Assembly (NCBI RefSeq): GCF_002871005.1
Contig: NZ_PHSN01000021.1
Coordinates: forward strand, 62,001-126,000
Direction of reading: 5' to 3'
Source: Acidimangrovimonas sediminis
Lineage (GTDB): Bacteria; Pseudomonadota; Alphaproteobacteria; Rhodobacterales; Rhodobacteraceae
DNA length: 64,000 nucleotides
Every line of letters starts with the position of its first letter. Positions within the stretch are counted from its first letter, which is position 1. Of this stretch, positions 62,897 through 64,000 are shown piece after piece. The notes beneath the pieces are model-generated. The model saw only the letters and a list, made by a program, of their open reading frames with translations. It made no database searches and had not been told where the DNA came from. The translations under genes and the position numbers were made by a program.

Positions 62897-64000
62897 TCAG
62901 GTAACCCGGGCGCGGGTCTTGTACTCCGGCCGGTCCCAGAGCGCGCCCTGCATCACTTCCGCAAGGATCTCCGTGGCACGCGTTACCTCCTCCATGCCGA
63001 TGTAGAGCGGCGTGAAGCCGAAGCGCAGGATGTCGGGCGCGCGGAAATCGCCGATCACGCCGCGGGCGATCAGCGCCTGCATGATCGCGTAGCCCTCGGG
63101 GTGGCGGAAACTCACCTGGCTGCCGCGGTGTTCGGGGTCGCGCGGCGAGGCGAGGGTCAGGTCGGGGCAGGCGGCCTCCACCCCCGCGATGAAGGCCTCG
63201 CCGAGGGCGATCGACTGGGCGCGGACGTCGTCCATCGTCGCCATGTCCCAGATGTCGAGCGCGGCCTCGAGCGCCGCGAGCTGCAGGATCGGCGGGGTGC
63301 CGACGCGCATCCGCTCGATCCCCGCGCCGGGGCGGTAGTCGAGGTCGAAGGCGAAGGGCGCTTCGTGCCCGAGCCAGCCCGAAAGCGCGGGGCGGGCGGC
63401 GTCGGCATGTTTCGGCGCGACGTAGATGAAGGCCGGGCCACCTGGGCCGGAGTTGAGGTACTTGTAGCTGCAGCCGACCGCGAAATCGACGTCGCAGCCG
63501 GTCAGGTCGACGGGCACCGCGCCGGCCGAATGGGCGAGGTCCCAGACCGTCAGCGCGCCTTTCGCATGGGCGATCTTGGTCAGTCGCTTCATGTCGTGGC
63601 GGCGCCCGGTGCGATAATCGACCTCGGTGATCAGGGTCACGGCGACATCCTCGTCGATCGCCTCCTCGACGTCCTCGGGGGGCACGGTGCGCAGGGTGTA
63701 GCCGTCCTTCAGCGTCCGGGCGAGGCCATCCGCGATGTAGAGGTCGGAGGGAAAGTTGCCGGTGTCGGAGAGGATCACGCGGCGGTCCGGGTTCATCTCC
63801 AGCGCCGAGGCGAGGGCCTGATAGACCTTGATCGACAGCGTGTCGCCCATCACCACCGTGCCGGGGGGCGCGCCGATCAGACGGCCCACCCTGTCGCCCA
63901 CGGCCGAGGGCAGGGCCATCCAGCCAGCCTTGTTCCAGCCGGTGATCAGCATCTCGCCCCATTCCGCGGTCACGGTGCGGGCGACCCGGGCGGCGGCGGC
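62897..64000 (-). CDS. kynU: Kynureninase (N-terminus beyond the window)
   Basis: PLP-dependent enzyme that splits kynurenine to anthranilate and alanine in tryptophan breakdown. About 367 residues are in the window; the reading frame stays open to base 64000, so some 30-50 N-terminal residues are missing. Seen: MGDTLSIKVYQALA, VWDLAHSAGAVPVDL, the PLP lysine in GCSYKYLNSGPGGPAF, FRVGTPPI-like MRVGTPPILQLAALEAAL, and the C-terminal IGDFRAPDILRFGFTPLYIG. With hpd it shows aromatic amino-acid catabolism. Confidence 0.95.
   Translation of the reverse strand, partial: AAAARVARTVTAEWGEMLITGWNKAGWMALPSAVGDRVGRLIGAPPGTVVMGDTLSIKVYQALASALEMNPDRRVILSDTGNFPSDLYIADGLARTLKDGYTLRTVPPEDVEEAIDEDVAVTLITEVDYRTGRRHDMKRLTKIAHAKGALTVWDLAHSAGAVPVDLTGCDVDFAVGCSYKYLNSGPGGPAFIYVAPKHADAARPALSGWLGHEAPFAFDLDYRPGAGIERMRVGTPPILQLAALEAALDIWDMATMDDVRAQSIALGEAFIAGVEAACPDLTLASPRDPEHRGSQVSFRHPEGYAIMQALIARGVIGDFRAPDILRFGFTPLYIGMEEVTRATEILAEVMQGALWDRPEYKTRARVT

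Overview
The window is a 64 kb piece of a GC-rich alphaproteobacterial chromosome. Gene content points to the order Rhodobacterales (Rhodobacteraceae): a DUF1127 gene followed by a tandem array of 'cuckoo' (CcsR-type) small RNAs, a terminator-bearing long leader in front of mraZ like that which yields the sRNA UpsM in Rhodobacter sphaeroides, a urease operon with extra small proteins between its structural genes, and several protein families typical of this order. The genus cannot be fixed from the sequence. I recognised no tRNA, rRNA, CRISPR array, transposase or prophage gene, so this is chromosomal backbone with small accessory insertions.

Layout. 0.1-4 kb: a DUF3775 protein, a divergent ohr/ohrR pair with two near-identical operators, the DUF1127 gene with five sRNA units downstream on the minus strand, and the Fe-S carrier Mrp. 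4-12.6 kb: the start of the division and cell-wall (dcw) cluster (leader RNA, mraZ-rsmH-ftsL-ftsI-murE-murF-mraY), which stops after mraY instead of running on to murD. 12.6-20 kb: guanine deaminase, MgtE, 5-formyl-THF cyclo-ligase, 8-oxoguanine deaminase, HisN, an XRE regulator and a quinone oxidoreductase. 20-26 kb: LysR with a divergent DUF1127 gene, a BI-1 membrane protein, a RecD-like helicase, a stand-alone Lrp/AsnC sensor domain, and a TSUP exporter with its TIGR02186 partner. 26-32 kb: a nucleoside ABC uptake operon (BMP binding protein, ATPase, two permeases) ending in purine nucleoside phosphorylase. 32-40.8 kb: nfuA-tsaB-rimI, metR/metF, a PaaI thioesterase, a Kef-type antiporter, an Lrp/hpd divergent pair and a GNAT enzyme.

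40.8-45 kb holds the most unusual gene: a 1137-residue Ala/Pro-rich protein that appears to join a cytoplasmic GspL/PilM-like domain, one membrane helix and a periplasmic PilP/GspC-like domain, divergent from a secreted SIMPL protein. 45.5-52.4 kb is the urease operon (ureD-A-B, two small unknown proteins, ureC, a DUF1127-like gene, ureE, a YrhK-like membrane protein, ureF, ureG). 52.5-58.2 kb holds an alpha/beta-hydrolase-like protein with a degenerate nucleophile elbow and three glycosyltransferase genes, two of them clearly paralogous. 58.5-64 kb holds malate synthase G broken by two single-base frameshifts, a GlcG-like protein, a class-I-amidotransferase-like hydrolase, a GNAT enzyme and kynureninase running off the window edge.

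Metabolic themes are purine salvage and nitrogen recovery (nucleoside uptake, PNP, guanine deaminase, 8-oxoguanine deaminase, urease), aromatic amino-acid breakdown (HPPD, kynureninase), methionine/folate (MetR, MetF, 5-FCL), glyoxylate use (GlcB, GlcG) and RNA-based stress regulation. A family of short intergenic repeats with modular G/C hairpins recurs at about ten places.
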